From contig CAZWZG010000064.1 in assembly GCA_964638245.1 (NCBI GenBank), forward strand, positions 1 to 16,019: 16,019 bases of DNA, given 5' to 3'. The stretch comes from CAZWZG01 sp964638245. GTDB taxonomy: Bacteria; Pseudomonadota; Alphaproteobacteria; Rhodobacterales; Rhodobacteraceae. Every line of letters begins with the position of its first letter. The first letter of the stretch is position 1. Made by a program: the position numbers and the translations under genes. Under the pieces are notes generated by a model. It made no database searches and was not told the DNA's origin. It saw nothing but the letters and a program-made list of their open reading frames with translations. Of the stretch, positions 1-6,898 are shown piece by piece.

Positions 1-459
1 GCCCATCAGCACGATTTCCTGAACCCGCGACGCGATATCAGGCGCCTTTTCCAAGGCGGTCGCGATGTTGGTCAGGGGGCCAAGTGGGCAGAGCGTGACT
101 GTGCCCGTCTCATGCGCACGCAGCGTGTCGATAATGAAATCCACCGCGTGAGCGTCTTCCAGAGCCATCGTTGGATCCGGCAGCGTCGGTCCATCAAGTC
201 CGGTTTTCCCATGCACATGCTCAGCCGTCACAAGATCGTGGCGCAGCGGGCGGTCACAACCCGCAAACACCTTCGTCTCTGGCTTTCCGGCCAATTCACA
301 GACGATCCGTGCGTTCTTGGCCGTCAGGTCCAACGGCACATTCCCGGCCACACAGGTGATCCCGAGAACGTCGATGTCTTCGGGGCTGGCCAGCGCCAAA
401 AGGATCGCGACCGCGTCGTCCTGACCGGGATCCGTGTCGATGATGATTTTTCGTGGCAC
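1..459 (-). CDS. Inosine/uridine-preferring nucleoside hydrolase, N-terminal 153 residues (cut by window edge)
   Basis: This enzyme family cleaves the N-glycosidic bond of ribonucleosides to free base and ribose in nucleoside salvage. Seen: the protein opens MPRKIIIDTDPGQDDAVAIL, and the DTDPGxDD motif (Asp 8, 10, 14, 15) is the family's Ca2+/ribose-binding signature. Further family marks are GITCVAGN (about 33-40), HGKTGLDG with an active-site-region His (83-90) and LGPLTNIA (126-133). The reading frame is open to base 1, so about half of a typical ~310-residue protein is present. The start is a GTG at 459-457, preceded by an AGAGG ribosome site about 8 bases upstream; no ATG in this frame fits the conserved N-terminus better. 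It diverges from the iron permease gene across 133 bases. Substrate preference (purine, pyrimidine or mixed) cannot be read from this fragment. Confidence 0.93.
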   Translation of the reverse strand, partial: MPRKIIIDTDPGQDDAVAILLALASPEDIDVLGITCVAGNVPLDLTAKNARIVCELAGKPETKVFAGCDRPLRHDLVTAEHVHGKTGLDGPTLPDPTMALEDAHAVDFIIDTLRAHETGTVTLCPLGPLTNIATALEKAPDIASRVQEIVLMG

Positions 460-504
460 TTCGCAACCTCTTTCGCAGAAGACGCACCCTGTCTCAGCCG
501 CGCG

Positions 505-522
505 GCGTTGTCCAGCCAACGC
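505..522. promoter_or_regulatory. Inverted repeat between divergent nucleoside hydrolase and fbpB genes
   Basis: GCGTTG (505-510), six bases, then CAACGC (517-522) forms a perfect 6-base inverted repeat in the middle of the 133-base divergent gap. It could be an operator serving either gene, or chance in GC-rich DNA. No clear -35/-10 pair was seen for either gene. Confidence 0.2.
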
Positions 523-592
523 TTTCGAGGTTCCCGGCGCGCGCAAAACAGACTAGACCCGAACACGCACAAGAACAGGGTTTCGCGCCACC

Positions 593-2215
593 ATGGCACG
601 GTTTTCAACAGGACTACTTTACGCCACCGCCGGGCTGGTGTTGTTCGTATGCCTGTTCCCGCTTGTCTCGGTCGTTCTTGCGGCGTTCTCAGGCACGTTT
701 GAGACCGTGCGCGGTCTGGCGCAAAGCGTGCTCGCCTCGTTCGCGCTGACCACGCTGGGACTTGTGATCTGTACGGGGCTAGGCAGTCTTATCATCGGTA
801 TATCAACGGCTTGGCTGGTGACCATGACGCGGTTTCCAGGGCGCCGTCTTTTCGAGATCGCTCTTGTCCTGCCGTTCGCGTTCCCGGCCTATGTCATGGC
901 CTATGCCTATACCGACATTCTGGATCATCCAGGCATCGTGCAAAGCACATTGCGCGAGGTGTTCGGGTGGGGGCCGCGCGACTACTGGTTCCCCGAAATC
1001 CGCTCCTTCGGCGGTGCGGCGCTCATGATGACGCTGGTGCTTTATCCGTATGTCTACTTGCTGACCCGCGCCGCTTTCGCCGGACAGAGCGGCGCGCAAT
1101 TCCTTGCCGCGCGCACGCTCGGGATGGGGCCCTGGGCGGCTTTTGTTCGTGTGGCTTTGCCGATGACACGCACAGCAGCCTACGGCGGCGTTCTGCTGGT
1201 CGCGATGGAAACGATTGCCGATTTCGGAACGGTTTCCTTTTTTGGAGTGCCGACATTCGCGACCGGCATTTATCAAAGCTGGTTCTCATTCGGGGATCGC
1301 TCTGCCGCCGCCCAGCTTGCGATTTTCCTTTTGATCTTTGCGCTGTTTCTGGCCCTCCTTGAGCGAATAACCCGCCAGTCCGAGGTGCTGACCCATGGCC
1401 GTCGCAAAGTGGCCATGCCGCATTTTGAGCTGACCGGAGCGCGGGCGGCGGGTGCGATGCTTTTGTGTGGGTTGCCGGTGCTTTTGGGCGCGATTGTGCC
1501 TGCGCTGGCGCTTATCTGGATGGCGATGGAAAGCGAGCAGGTGCTGTTTTCGCGCCGTTATTGGGACTTCATCCGGAATTCGATCACGCTTGCCGCCGTT
1601 GGTTCGGTCCTGACAGTGGGCGCAGCGCTGGCGCTTGGCGCGGCGCGGCGCTGGCGACCCAATCTGGTGACGCGCTCAGCCACGCAAGTGGCGCGCCTTG
1701 GATACGCGGTGCCCGGGGGCGTCATTGCCGTTGGGCTGATGGTGCCTGCGGCGACGTTCGACAACGCGCTAGACGCCTTCATGCGGGCCAATTTCGGGAT
1801 TTCGACAGGGCTTTTGATCACCGGATCTATTGTGCTGTTGCTGGTCGCTTACATGACCCGCTTTCTCGCTGCCGCAATCGCGGCGCATGAAGGGGGCGCC
1901 GCAACGATTACGCCCAATATCGACCACGCGGCGAGGGTGCTTGGCGATACGCCTGCGCGCGCAACTTGGCGCGTTCATATCCCGCTTTTGACGCCCAGCT
2001 TGCTGTCTGCGGGCCTGATCGTCTTTGTAGATATCATGAAAGAACTGCCCGCGACCCTGATCCTGCGGCCCTTCAATTTCGATACACTTGCGGTGCAGGC
2101 GTTCCGGCTGGCGTCGGACGAGCGCTTGAACGGCGCGGCGGTGCCGTCCCTGGTGATCGCCGCTGTCGGGCTGGTGCCAACTATCCTTCTCTGCCGTCGC
2201 ATCAGCCGGACATAA
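593..2215 (+). CDS. fbpB: Ferric iron ABC transporter permease (FbpB/SfuB type, two fused permease domains)
   Basis: Inner-membrane permease that passes Fe(III) delivered by a periplasmic binding protein into the cytoplasm, powered by an FbpC-type ATPase. At 540 residues it matches the usual duplicated form with two six-helix halves. Seen: a first TM segment at about 8-30 and many further hydrophobic segments. Two EAA-type cytoplasmic loops that dock the ATPase are visible, AARTLGMGPWAAFVRVALP (about 172-190) and DHAARVLGDTPARATWRVHIP (about 444-464). The TIADFGTVSFFGVPTFATGI stretch (207-226) is typical of iron permeases. The ATG at 593 gives a natural N-terminus; the ribosome site is weak (CAGGG about 14 bases upstream). 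It stands alone on the plus strand and converges with fbpA. No ATPase gene is adjacent, so it must be encoded elsewhere. A related substrate such as thiamine is possible, but the neighbouring iron-type binding protein argues for iron. Confidence 0.92.
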   Translation: MARFSTGLLYATAGLVLFVCLFPLVSVVLAAFSGTFETVRGLAQSVLASFALTTLGLVICTGLGSLIIGISTAWLVTMTRFPGRRLFEIALVLPFAFPAYVMAYAYTDILDHPGIVQSTLREVFGWGPRDYWFPEIRSFGGAALMMTLVLYPYVYLLTRAAFAGQSGAQFLAARTLGMGPWAAFVRVALPMTRTAAYGGVLLVAMETIADFGTVSFFGVPTFATGIYQSWFSFGDRSAAAQLAIFLLIFALFLALLERITRQSEVLTHGRRKVAMPHFELTGARAAGAMLLCGLPVLLGAIVPALALIWMAMESEQVLFSRRYWDFIRNSITLAAVGSVLTVGAALALGAARRWRPNLVTRSATQVARLGYAVPGGVIAVGLMVPAATFDNALDAFMRANFGISTGLLITGSIVLLLVAYMTRFLAAAIAAHEGGAATITPNIDHAARVLGDTPARATWRVHIPLLTPSLLSAGLIVFVDIMKELPATLILRPFNFDTLAVQAFRLASDERLNGAAVPSLVIAAVGLVPTILLCRRISRT

Positions 2216-2216
2216 A

Positions 2217-2241
2217 AAGGCGCGCCGGGAGGGCGCGCCTT
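2217..2241 (-). terminator. Strong intrinsic terminator for fbpA, in the fbpB/fbpA convergent gap
   Basis: AAGGCGCGCC (2217-2226), a 5-base loop, then GGCGCGCCTT (2232-2241) is a perfect 10-base stem. Read on the minus strand it is followed directly by TTTTT (complement of 2214-2218), the classic layout for ending fbpA transcripts. On the plus strand the stem is followed only by GCTCTGG, so termination of fbpB from the other side would be weaker. Confidence 0.8.
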
Positions 2242-2267
2242 GCTCTGGGAGTGATCCGGGGGAATTG

Positions 2268-3287
2268 TTACTCCCAGCCAGCCTCGTTCAGGAGGCGTTG
2301 CGCTGCGGGAATGTTGTCGGCGATGACCGACGCATCCAGATCGTCAGGCTTGAAGAACCCAAGGGCCGCGACCGACGGGCTGAGACCGATGCCGGGGACC
2401 GCTGGATATTCGTCGTTGCCCGCCGAGAAATAGAGCTGCGCCTGGTCAGAAGCCAAGTATTCCAGAAACTTAATGGCGTTCTCACGGTTGGGCGCGTTGG
2501 CGGCCACGCCACCACCTGACAGGTTCATGTGTGAGCCAAAGCTGTCCTGGTTCGGGAAAACCCAGCCGATGTTTTCACGCGCGTCTTCGGGCAGGCCGCT
2601 GACCTCTTTGCGGATCGCGCGGGCGAAGTAATAGGTGTTGGACATCGAGATGTCGCATTCGCCCGAGACGATGCCGCGCAGCTGGTCGGCGTCACCGCCC
2701 TGCGGATCGCGGGCAAAGTTGTTCACGACCGCAGTGGCCCAGTCGCGCGTCGCGTCCTCGCCCAGATGGGCGATGAGCGCGCCGATGATCGTCTGGGTGT
2801 AGACGTTCGAGCCGGAGCGGATGCAGACCAGCCCTTCATACTCGGGCTTGGCCAGATCCTCGTATGTTTTCGGGGGGTTGGCGACATCCGTCTTGTCGTA
2901 GAACAGGATGCGCGCGCGCTGGGAGAAGCCGAACCACTGGTTGTCTTCGTCCTGCAGGTAGCCCGGAACGCGTGCTTCTAGGATGTCGCTTTCAATCGAC
3001 TGCAAAATTCCAGCGTTTTTCGCACGCTCCAACCGCGAGGTGTCGACGGTCAGGAAGATGTCGGCGGGGCTGTTGGTGCCCTCGGCCTCGATCCGCGCGA
3101 GAAGCTCGTCGGCGTTGCCTTCGATGCGATTGACGGTGATTCCGGTCAGCTCTTCGAAGTCTGAGTAAAGCCGTTCGTCGGTGTCGTAGTGGCGGGAGGA
3201 GTAGAGGTTCACTTCGCCTGCGGCCAGGGCCCATGTGCTGGTGGCAACCAGTGAGACGGCGGCGAGGGTAAACGTTGTCTTGATCAT
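2268..3287 (-). CDS. fbpA: Periplasmic Fe(III)-binding protein of an iron ABC transporter
   Basis: Periplasmic ferric-binding protein that captures Fe(III) and hands it to the FbpB permease. Seen: a Sec signal peptide, MIKTTFTLAAVSLVATSTWA then LAA-GEV, with cleavage likely after residue 23. The mature start EVNLYSSRHY carries the family's first iron-site Tyr/His region. A tyrosine pair in SNTYYFAR (Tyr219-Tyr220) is the hallmark iron-coordinating motif of FbpA/FutA proteins. The length of 339 residues is normal. The start ATG at 3287 has a GGAG ribosome site 7 bases upstream. It lies 79 bases downstream of mazG on the same strand, with its own operator-like sequences in that gap. Its stop is 26 bases from a strong minus-strand terminator, so it is probably transcribed alone. 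The tail-to-tail layout with fbpB is unlike the usual fbpABC operon. Confidence 0.94.
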   Translation of the reverse strand: MIKTTFTLAAVSLVATSTWALAAGEVNLYSSRHYDTDERLYSDFEELTGITVNRIEGNADELLARIEAEGTNSPADIFLTVDTSRLERAKNAGILQSIESDILEARVPGYLQDEDNQWFGFSQRARILFYDKTDVANPPKTYEDLAKPEYEGLVCIRSGSNVYTQTIIGALIAHLGEDATRDWATAVVNNFARDPQGGDADQLRGIVSGECDISMSNTYYFARAIRKEVSGLPEDARENIGWVFPNQDSFGSHMNLSGGGVAANAPNRENAIKFLEYLASDQAQLYFSAGNDEYPAVPGIGLSPSVAALGFFKPDDLDASVIADNIPAAQRLLNEAGWE

Positions 3288-3308
3288 GAGATCGCTCCGA
3301 GGAGAATG

Positions 3309-3374
3309 TTGACTATAATTGTCGGAATACCCGATCCATAGGATCAGTCAAGGCTTTCCGATCAAATTAGTCAG
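3309..3374. promoter_or_regulatory. Candidate iron-responsive control region upstream of fbpA with two similar 20-base sites
   Basis: TTGACTATAATTGTCGGAAT (plus strand, 3309-3328) and CTGACTAATTTGATCGGAAA (minus strand, 3374-3355) align closely as TGACTA..ATT..TCGGAA and sit in opposite orientation. A third TGACT half-site (3350-3346, minus) and a GATCC-ATA-GGATC inverted repeat (3333-3345) lie between them. The arrangement looks like paired repressor sites for fbpA. The second site overlaps the mazG stop. Rhodobacterales iron genes are known to be controlled by Irr/RirA-type regulators, but assigning either here is inference. A TATAGT -10-like hexamer (minus, 3317-3312) lies inside the first site; no good -35 pairs with it. 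Confidence 0.4.
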
Positions 3375-4182
3375 AATTGCGTTCGGCGGCTTTTGCAGCG
3401 TCCCAGAGGGCATCCATCTCAGCCAGATCGCTGTCGGCAGGTGTCTTGCCGTGTTTGGCAAGCTCGACCTCTATGATCTTGAAACGTCTCTCAAATTTCG
3501 CGTTCGTGCCGCGCAAAGCGGCTTCTGGATCGACTTTCAAATGCCGGGCCAGATTGGCAAGCACGAACAACAGGTCGCCGACCTCGTCTTCAATCTCTTC
3601 CTGCGACATGCGATCGCGCGCGGCGACAATTTCGTCTGCCTCTTCCTTGATCTTTTCGAGCACCTGACCGGTTTCGGGCCAGTCAAACCCGACTCGCGCG
3701 GCGCGTTTTTGCAGTTTTACCGCCCGAAGCAGCGCCGGAAGGCCAAGCGCCACACCGTCGAGCACCCCTGCGGTTCCGCGTTCCTTGGCCTTTTGCGCTT
3801 CCCAATCACGGGTCTGCTGGGCGGCGGATTTGTCCCGGCTTTCACCGCCGAACACATGCGGATGACGCGCGACCATCTTGTCGGAGATTGCATCAGCAAT
3901 GCTTGCGAAATCGAAAAGCCCGCGCTCCCGTCCGATTTCAGCGTGATAGACCGACTGCAACAGCAGATCGCCCAGTTCGCCCTTGAGGTCATCCCAGTCC
4001 TGCCGTTCGATAGCGTCCGCAACCTCGTAGGCTTCCTCGATTGTGTAAGGCGCAATGGTTTCAAAGGTTTGCTCGACGTCCCAGGGGCATCCCGTTTCGG
4101 GATCGCGCAGGCGGCGCATGATTTCCAACAAGCGGGGCATACCGCCGTTCGGATCATGGACGAGGGTGTCGCTGTTATTCAT
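3367..4182 (-). CDS. mazG: Nucleoside triphosphate pyrophosphohydrolase MazG
   Basis: Cytoplasmic enzyme that hydrolyses (d)NTPs to NMP and pyrophosphate, a housecleaning and stringent-response modulator. Seen: 271 residues, close to the ~263 of E. coli MazG, with two tandem MazG domains. The first has RLRDPETGCPWDVEQTF (24-40), EE/E at 49-53 and GELGDLL (68-74), giving the EExxE...ExxD metal-binding helix pair. The second has KIKEEADEI (178-186) and EDEVGDLL (198-205). HPHVFG (107-112) is also characteristic. The start ATG at 4182 has a strong AAAGGAG ribosome site 8 bases upstream. It diverges from the DUF1499 gene across 68 bases and precedes fbpA on the same strand. There is no toxin-antitoxin partner beside it, unlike E. 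coli mazEF-mazG, so a plain housekeeping role is most likely. Confidence 0.97.
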   Translation of the reverse strand: MNNSDTLVHDPNGGMPRLLEIMRRLRDPETGCPWDVEQTFETIAPYTIEEAYEVADAIERQDWDDLKGELGDLLLQSVYHAEIGRERGLFDFASIADAISDKMVARHPHVFGGESRDKSAAQQTRDWEAQKAKERGTAGVLDGVALGLPALLRAVKLQKRAARVGFDWPETGQVLEKIKEEADEIVAARDRMSQEEIEDEVGDLLFVLANLARHLKVDPEAALRGTNAKFERRFKIIEVELAKHGKTPADSDLAEMDALWDAAKAAERNSD

Positions 4183-4203
4183 CGGGCGCGCTCCTTTGCC
4201 TCG

Positions 4204-4232
4204 GTTATCGGCGTCACGCGTGGTCTGGACAA
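4204..4232 (-). promoter_or_regulatory. Candidate sigma-70 promoter for mazG
   Basis: On the minus strand TTGTCC (4232-4227, 4/6 to TTGACA) and GATAAC (4209-4204, 4/6 to TATAAT) are separated by exactly 17 bases. A start about 7 bases downstream would leave a leader of only about 15 bases just covering the AAAGGAG site, so this is tentative. Confidence 0.3.
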
Positions 4233-4250
4233 GAGGGCAACGCTGACTAG

Positions 4251-4700
4251 ATGCGGGCCATGAGGTTTATTCTGGTATCCCTGCTTGTTCTTCTGTCCGT
4301 CTGGTACGGGGTCGTCCGGTTCTGGCCGGGCAATCCCGAGGTTTGGCACATTGATCCGGTTGAGGCGCCTGACCCTGGGGTTGGCGGGGTGCGCGTTGTG
4401 GGTGAGGACGCGCCTTTGTTCGCGAGCGCGCCTGAGGAGGTGATGGCCGCCTTCGATTCTGCGATAACGGCGGAAGGGGCGCGTGTTTTTGCCGGAAGCG
4501 TTGAAGAGGGCTTTGTAACCTATTTGACGCGCACGAGAATTTTCAGGTTTCCTGACTATGTGACCGTGCGCGTCACGCCCGAGGGCGACGGCATAAGACT
4601 GACGTATCGCGCGCTCACGGGGACCAAGGGCGGCGATGGCGGAACCAATGCCCTGCGGATGGAGCGCCTTCTATCAGCCGTGCGCGAGCGCCTCCCTTGA
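4251..4700 (+). CDS. DUF1499 family membrane-anchored protein of unknown function
   Basis: 149 residues with one N-terminal membrane segment (about 5-22, RFILVSLLVLLSVWYGVV) and a soluble remainder probably facing the periplasm. The C-terminal part fits the DUF1499 pattern: a basic/aromatic TRIFRFPDYVTVRV stretch, then a Gly-rich RALTGTKGGDGGTNALRMER segment before the final helix. In other family members this segment reads like SR.G.SD.G.NR.R. No catalytic function is established for the family. The start is ATG 4251 or the in-frame ATG 4260; AAGAGGG about 13 bases before the first is the only Shine-Dalgarno-like sequence, so the choice is uncertain. It diverges from mazG and ends 31 bases before prfA in the same direction, so it may be cotranscribed with prfA. 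A longer open frame overlapping its 3' end (from 4636) is just the upstream extension of prfA. Confidence 0.8.
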   Translation: MRAMRFILVSLLVLLSVWYGVVRFWPGNPEVWHIDPVEAPDPGVGGVRVVGEDAPLFASAPEEVMAAFDSAITAEGARVFAGSVEEGFVTYLTRTRIFRFPDYVTVRVTPEGDGIRLTYRALTGTKGGDGGTNALRMERLLSAVRERLP

Positions 4701-4731
4701 CGCATCCCGTCAATCGCGCCACACCGGCGCG

Positions 4732-5787
4732 ATGGTACCTTTGGACACGCTACACCAGATCACCGAACGCTTTGAGTTTCTCGAAGCCAAGATGAACGGT
4801 GGGGCGGAGCCGGGCGAAATTGCAGAACTGGCGCGGGAGTACTCCGAACTGAAACCGGTGGTCGAGCGGATTGCGGCCTACAAGGACATGCTGGCAGGGG
4901 TGGAAGAAGCCGAGGCCATGCTCGATGACCCCGAGATGAAGGCGCTGGCCGAGGAAGAGTTGCATCGCCTGAAGGCGGCAATTCCGGATGAAGAACAGGC
5001 GCTTAGGGTTGCTCTTTTACCTAAAGACGCAGCGGATGCGAAGCCCGCGTTGATCGAGATCCGACCCGGGACGGGCGGGGAAGAGGCCGCGCTGTTCGCA
5101 GGTGACTTGCTTCGGATGTATCAGCGGTATGCCGAAGGGCGCGGGTGGAAGTTTTCCATCGTTGAGCAGTCCGAGACCGAGATTGGCGGGATCAAGGAAG
5201 TGATCGCCAATGTGTCGGGTGAGGGCGTGTTCGCGCGCCTGAAATTCGAAAGCGGTGTGCATCGCGTGCAGCGGGTACCGACCACGGAATCGGGTGGGCG
5301 GATCCATACTTCGGCGGCGACGGTGGCCGTTTTGCCGGAAGCCGAAGATGTCGATATCGATATTGATCCCAGTGACTTGCGGATCGACACGATGCGGGCC
5401 TCCGGTGCGGGCGGGCAGCACGTAAACACGACCGACAGCGCGGTGCGGATCACCCACGTGCCAACCGGGTTGGTGGTAACAAGCTCGGAAAAATCCCAGC
5501 ACCAGAACCGTGCGATTGCCATGCAGGTGCTGCGCGCGCGCCTGTTTGACATGGAGCGCAGTCGGGTCGATGCCGAGCGGGCGGCGGATCGCAAATCGCA
5601 GGTTGGCTCCGGGGATCGGTCGGAGCGGATCAGGACCTATAATTTCCCGCAAGGGCGGATGACGGATCACCGGATCAACCTGACGCTTTATAAGCTGAAC
5701 GAGGTGATCGCGGGCGATCTGGACGAAGTGATTGACGCGCTTATTGCTGCGGATCAGGCCGAAAAACTGGCCGAGGCGGGGATGTGA
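4732..5787 (+). CDS. prfA: Peptide chain release factor 1
   Basis: Class I release factor that recognises UAA and UAG in the ribosomal A site and triggers peptide release. Seen: the GGQ motif, RASGAGGQHVN (GGQ 227-229), which enters the peptidyl-transferase centre. The stop-codon-reading PxT motif of RF1 is present as PTT (183-185) in HRVQRVPTTESGGRIHTS. An acidic coiled N-terminal domain covers about 1-100. The chosen ATG at 4732 gives 351 residues and the family N-terminus MVPLDTLHQITERFEFLEAK. The frame stays open upstream to 4636, but that would overlap DUF1499 and add non-conserved sequence. The ribosome site is poor, consistent with readthrough translation from DUF1499. PrmC, encoded 132 bases downstream, is the enzyme that methylates the GGQ glutamine. 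Confidence 0.97.
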   Translation: MVPLDTLHQITERFEFLEAKMNGGAEPGEIAELAREYSELKPVVERIAAYKDMLAGVEEAEAMLDDPEMKALAEEELHRLKAAIPDEEQALRVALLPKDAADAKPALIEIRPGTGGEEAALFAGDLLRMYQRYAEGRGWKFSIVEQSETEIGGIKEVIANVSGEGVFARLKFESGVHRVQRVPTTESGGRIHTSAATVAVLPEAEDVDIDIDPSDLRIDTMRASGAGGQHVNTTDSAVRITHVPTGLVVTSSEKSQHQNRAIAMQVLRARLFDMERSRVDAERAADRKSQVGSGDRSERIRTYNFPQGRMTDHRINLTLYKLNEVIAGDLDEVIDALIAADQAEKLAEAGM

Positions 5788-5805
5788 TTAACAGGGCGAA
5801 CGGTA

Positions 5806-5891
5806 CGTCGGTATTACGTCGGTGCCGCGTCGGTATTTGGTCGGTGCGTCTGTCGGTTTTCGGCCCAAGCACCCCATCCGCCGGAGTCGGT
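5806..5891 (+). repeat. Degenerate 11-base direct repeat array (GTCGGT core) between prfA and prmC
   Basis: GTCGGT occurs at 5807, 5818, 5829, 5840 and 5852, with starts 11, 11, 11 and 12 bases apart, and again at 5886, 34 bases (about three units) later. Units alternate CGTCGGTATTA and CGTCGGTGCCG, so there is also a 22-base higher-order repeat (5806-5827 against 5828-5849, differing only at the base after TATT, the base before the second GTCGGT, and the last two bases). All copies point the same way. The final copy ends 15 bases before the AAAGGG ribosome site of prmC. A lone GTCGGTGCC copy recurs at 6847-6855 upstream of the DUF4167 gene. The 11-base period excludes a coding repeat. One-turn phasing suggests protein binding along one face of the helix, or a structured or bound mRNA leader; both are inference. 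Confidence 0.75.
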
Positions 5892-5919
5892 ATTTGAGAC
5901 AAGATGAAAGGGCGGTTGT

Positions 5920-6786
5920 GTGACACCCGAGGGTTTCGAAACGACCGTACGCAAGGCGCTTGGCGCCGCGGCGGAGGCGTTGGCGGGGGCAGGCGTCGAG
6001 GATGCGGCGCGAGATGCGCGCCGGCTTTTGGCCTACGCGATGGGCGTGGCGCCGGATCGGATCACCTTGATGTCCGATGAAGTGGTCGACGGGGATGCCT
6101 TGATGACACTAGGCCGGGCTGTGGGGGATCGCGCTGCGGGGCGGCCTGTGAGCCGGATCGTTGGCGGACGCTGGTTTTACGGGCGCTGGTTTGAAGTCAC
6201 CGATGCGGTGCTGGATCCCAGGCCTGAGACCGAGACGCTTGTAGCGGCCGCCTTGGAAGAGCCGTTTGCGCGTGTGCTGGATCTGGGCACAGGGTCAGGG
6301 GCGATTATCGTGACACTTCTTGCTGAGCGCGCGGATGCAAAGGGCGTTGGTTCGGATGTGTCCGAAGACGCGGTGCTGGTGGCGGGGCGCAATGCGGCGC
6401 GATATTCAGTCGAGGATCGTGTGGTTTTCCCGGCCTCCGACTGGTGGGACGATATCGGCGGGCGCTATGATCTGATCGTCTCGAACCCGCCTTACATCTC
6501 TGTGTCAGAGATGGATGGTCTGGAGCGCGAGGTGCGCGAGCATGATCCCCGGATGGCGCTGACCGACGAGGGCGACGGATTGGGGGCGTATCGCGTGATT
6601 GCATCGGGCGCGGCAGCGTTTTTGACGCCCGGCGGGCGGCTGATGGTCGAGGTCGGGGCCGGGCAGGCGGGGGATGTGGCGGCGCTTTTTGAGTCCGCCG
6701 GTCTTGAAAACATCGAGACGCGCGCCGACCTAGATGGCAGGGAACGTGTTGTTTTGGCCCGCTCTGGGCCGAAAACAGCCCTTTAG
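5920..6786 (+). CDS. prmC: Release factor glutamine N5-methyltransferase PrmC (HemK)
   Basis: SAM-dependent methyltransferase that methylates the Gln of the GGQ motif in release factors 1 and 2. Seen: 288 residues, a normal length. An N-terminal helical bundle recognises the release factor and contains the linker PVSRIVGGRWFYGRWFEV. LDPRPETE (98-105) is followed by SAM-binding motif I DLGTGSGAI (121-129) and the catalytic SNPPYIS (NPPY 189-192). The start is a GTG at 5920 with AAAGGG about 8 bases upstream; a second GTG at 5918 is immediately followed by a stop, which fixes the choice. The enzyme lies just downstream of its substrate gene prfA, a conserved bacterial pairing. The gap between them is filled by an unusual GTCGGT repeat array, so cotranscription is likely but not shown. 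Confidence 0.96.
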   Translation: MTPEGFETTVRKALGAAAEALAGAGVEDAARDARRLLAYAMGVAPDRITLMSDEVVDGDALMTLGRAVGDRAAGRPVSRIVGGRWFYGRWFEVTDAVLDPRPETETLVAAALEEPFARVLDLGTGSGAIIVTLLAERADAKGVGSDVSEDAVLVAGRNAARYSVEDRVVFPASDWWDDIGGRYDLIVSNPPYISVSEMDGLEREVREHDPRMALTDEGDGLGAYRVIASGAAAFLTPGGRLMVEVGAGQAGDVAALFESAGLENIETRADLDGRERVVLARSGPKTAL

Positions 6787-6808
6787 CAGGCTCTGTTTAC
6801 GGTTTTTT
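6774..6808 (+). terminator. Possible weak terminator after prmC
   Basis: AACAGCC (6774-6780) can pair with GGCTCTGTT (6789-6797) with a two-base bulge, and TTTTTT follows at 6803-6808. The stem is imperfect and the T-run is offset by about 5 bases, so partial termination before the DUF4167 gene is the most that can be inferred. Confidence 0.3.
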
Positions 6809-6810
6809 AC

Positions 6811-6838
6811 TTGCCCCGTGGCATTTGGCCTGTATAGA
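6811..6838 (+). promoter_or_regulatory. Candidate promoter for the DUF4167 gene
   Basis: TTGCCC (6811-6816) and TATAGA (6833-6838) are separated by 16 bases, each 4/6 to the sigma-70 consensus. They lie in the 179-base gap ahead of the DUF4167 gene and would give a leader of about 120 bases carrying one GTCGGTGCC copy and a 16-base inverted repeat. Confidence 0.35.
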
Positions 6839-6898
6839 AACTTGCAGTCGGTGCCACTTGGGGAGCGCGCTGACGTAATCTCAACAGCTTTGACCCGT

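Noticed and set aside
3319..4263. 314-codon plus-strand open frame opposite mazG
   Set aside because: It is antisense to a full-length MazG with both metal-binding motifs. The translation has no family features or plausible start signal.
4636..4731. Upstream extension of prfA by 32 codons
   Set aside because: It overlaps the DUF1499 coding sequence and adds non-conserved residues before the family N-terminus MVPLDTLHQITERFEFLEAK.
5741..5926. 61-codon minus-strand open frame across the prfA-prmC gap
   Set aside because: It is made of the translated GTCGGT array plus antisense prfA sequence. The 11-base period is not a multiple of three, so a coding origin is unlikely.
5856..6776. 12-base inverted match (GTTTTCGGCCCA at 5856-5867 and its complement at 6765-6776) flanking prmC
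   Set aside because: It is short, one copy is inside the prmC coding end, and there is no transposase or target duplication, so it is not evidence of a mobile element.
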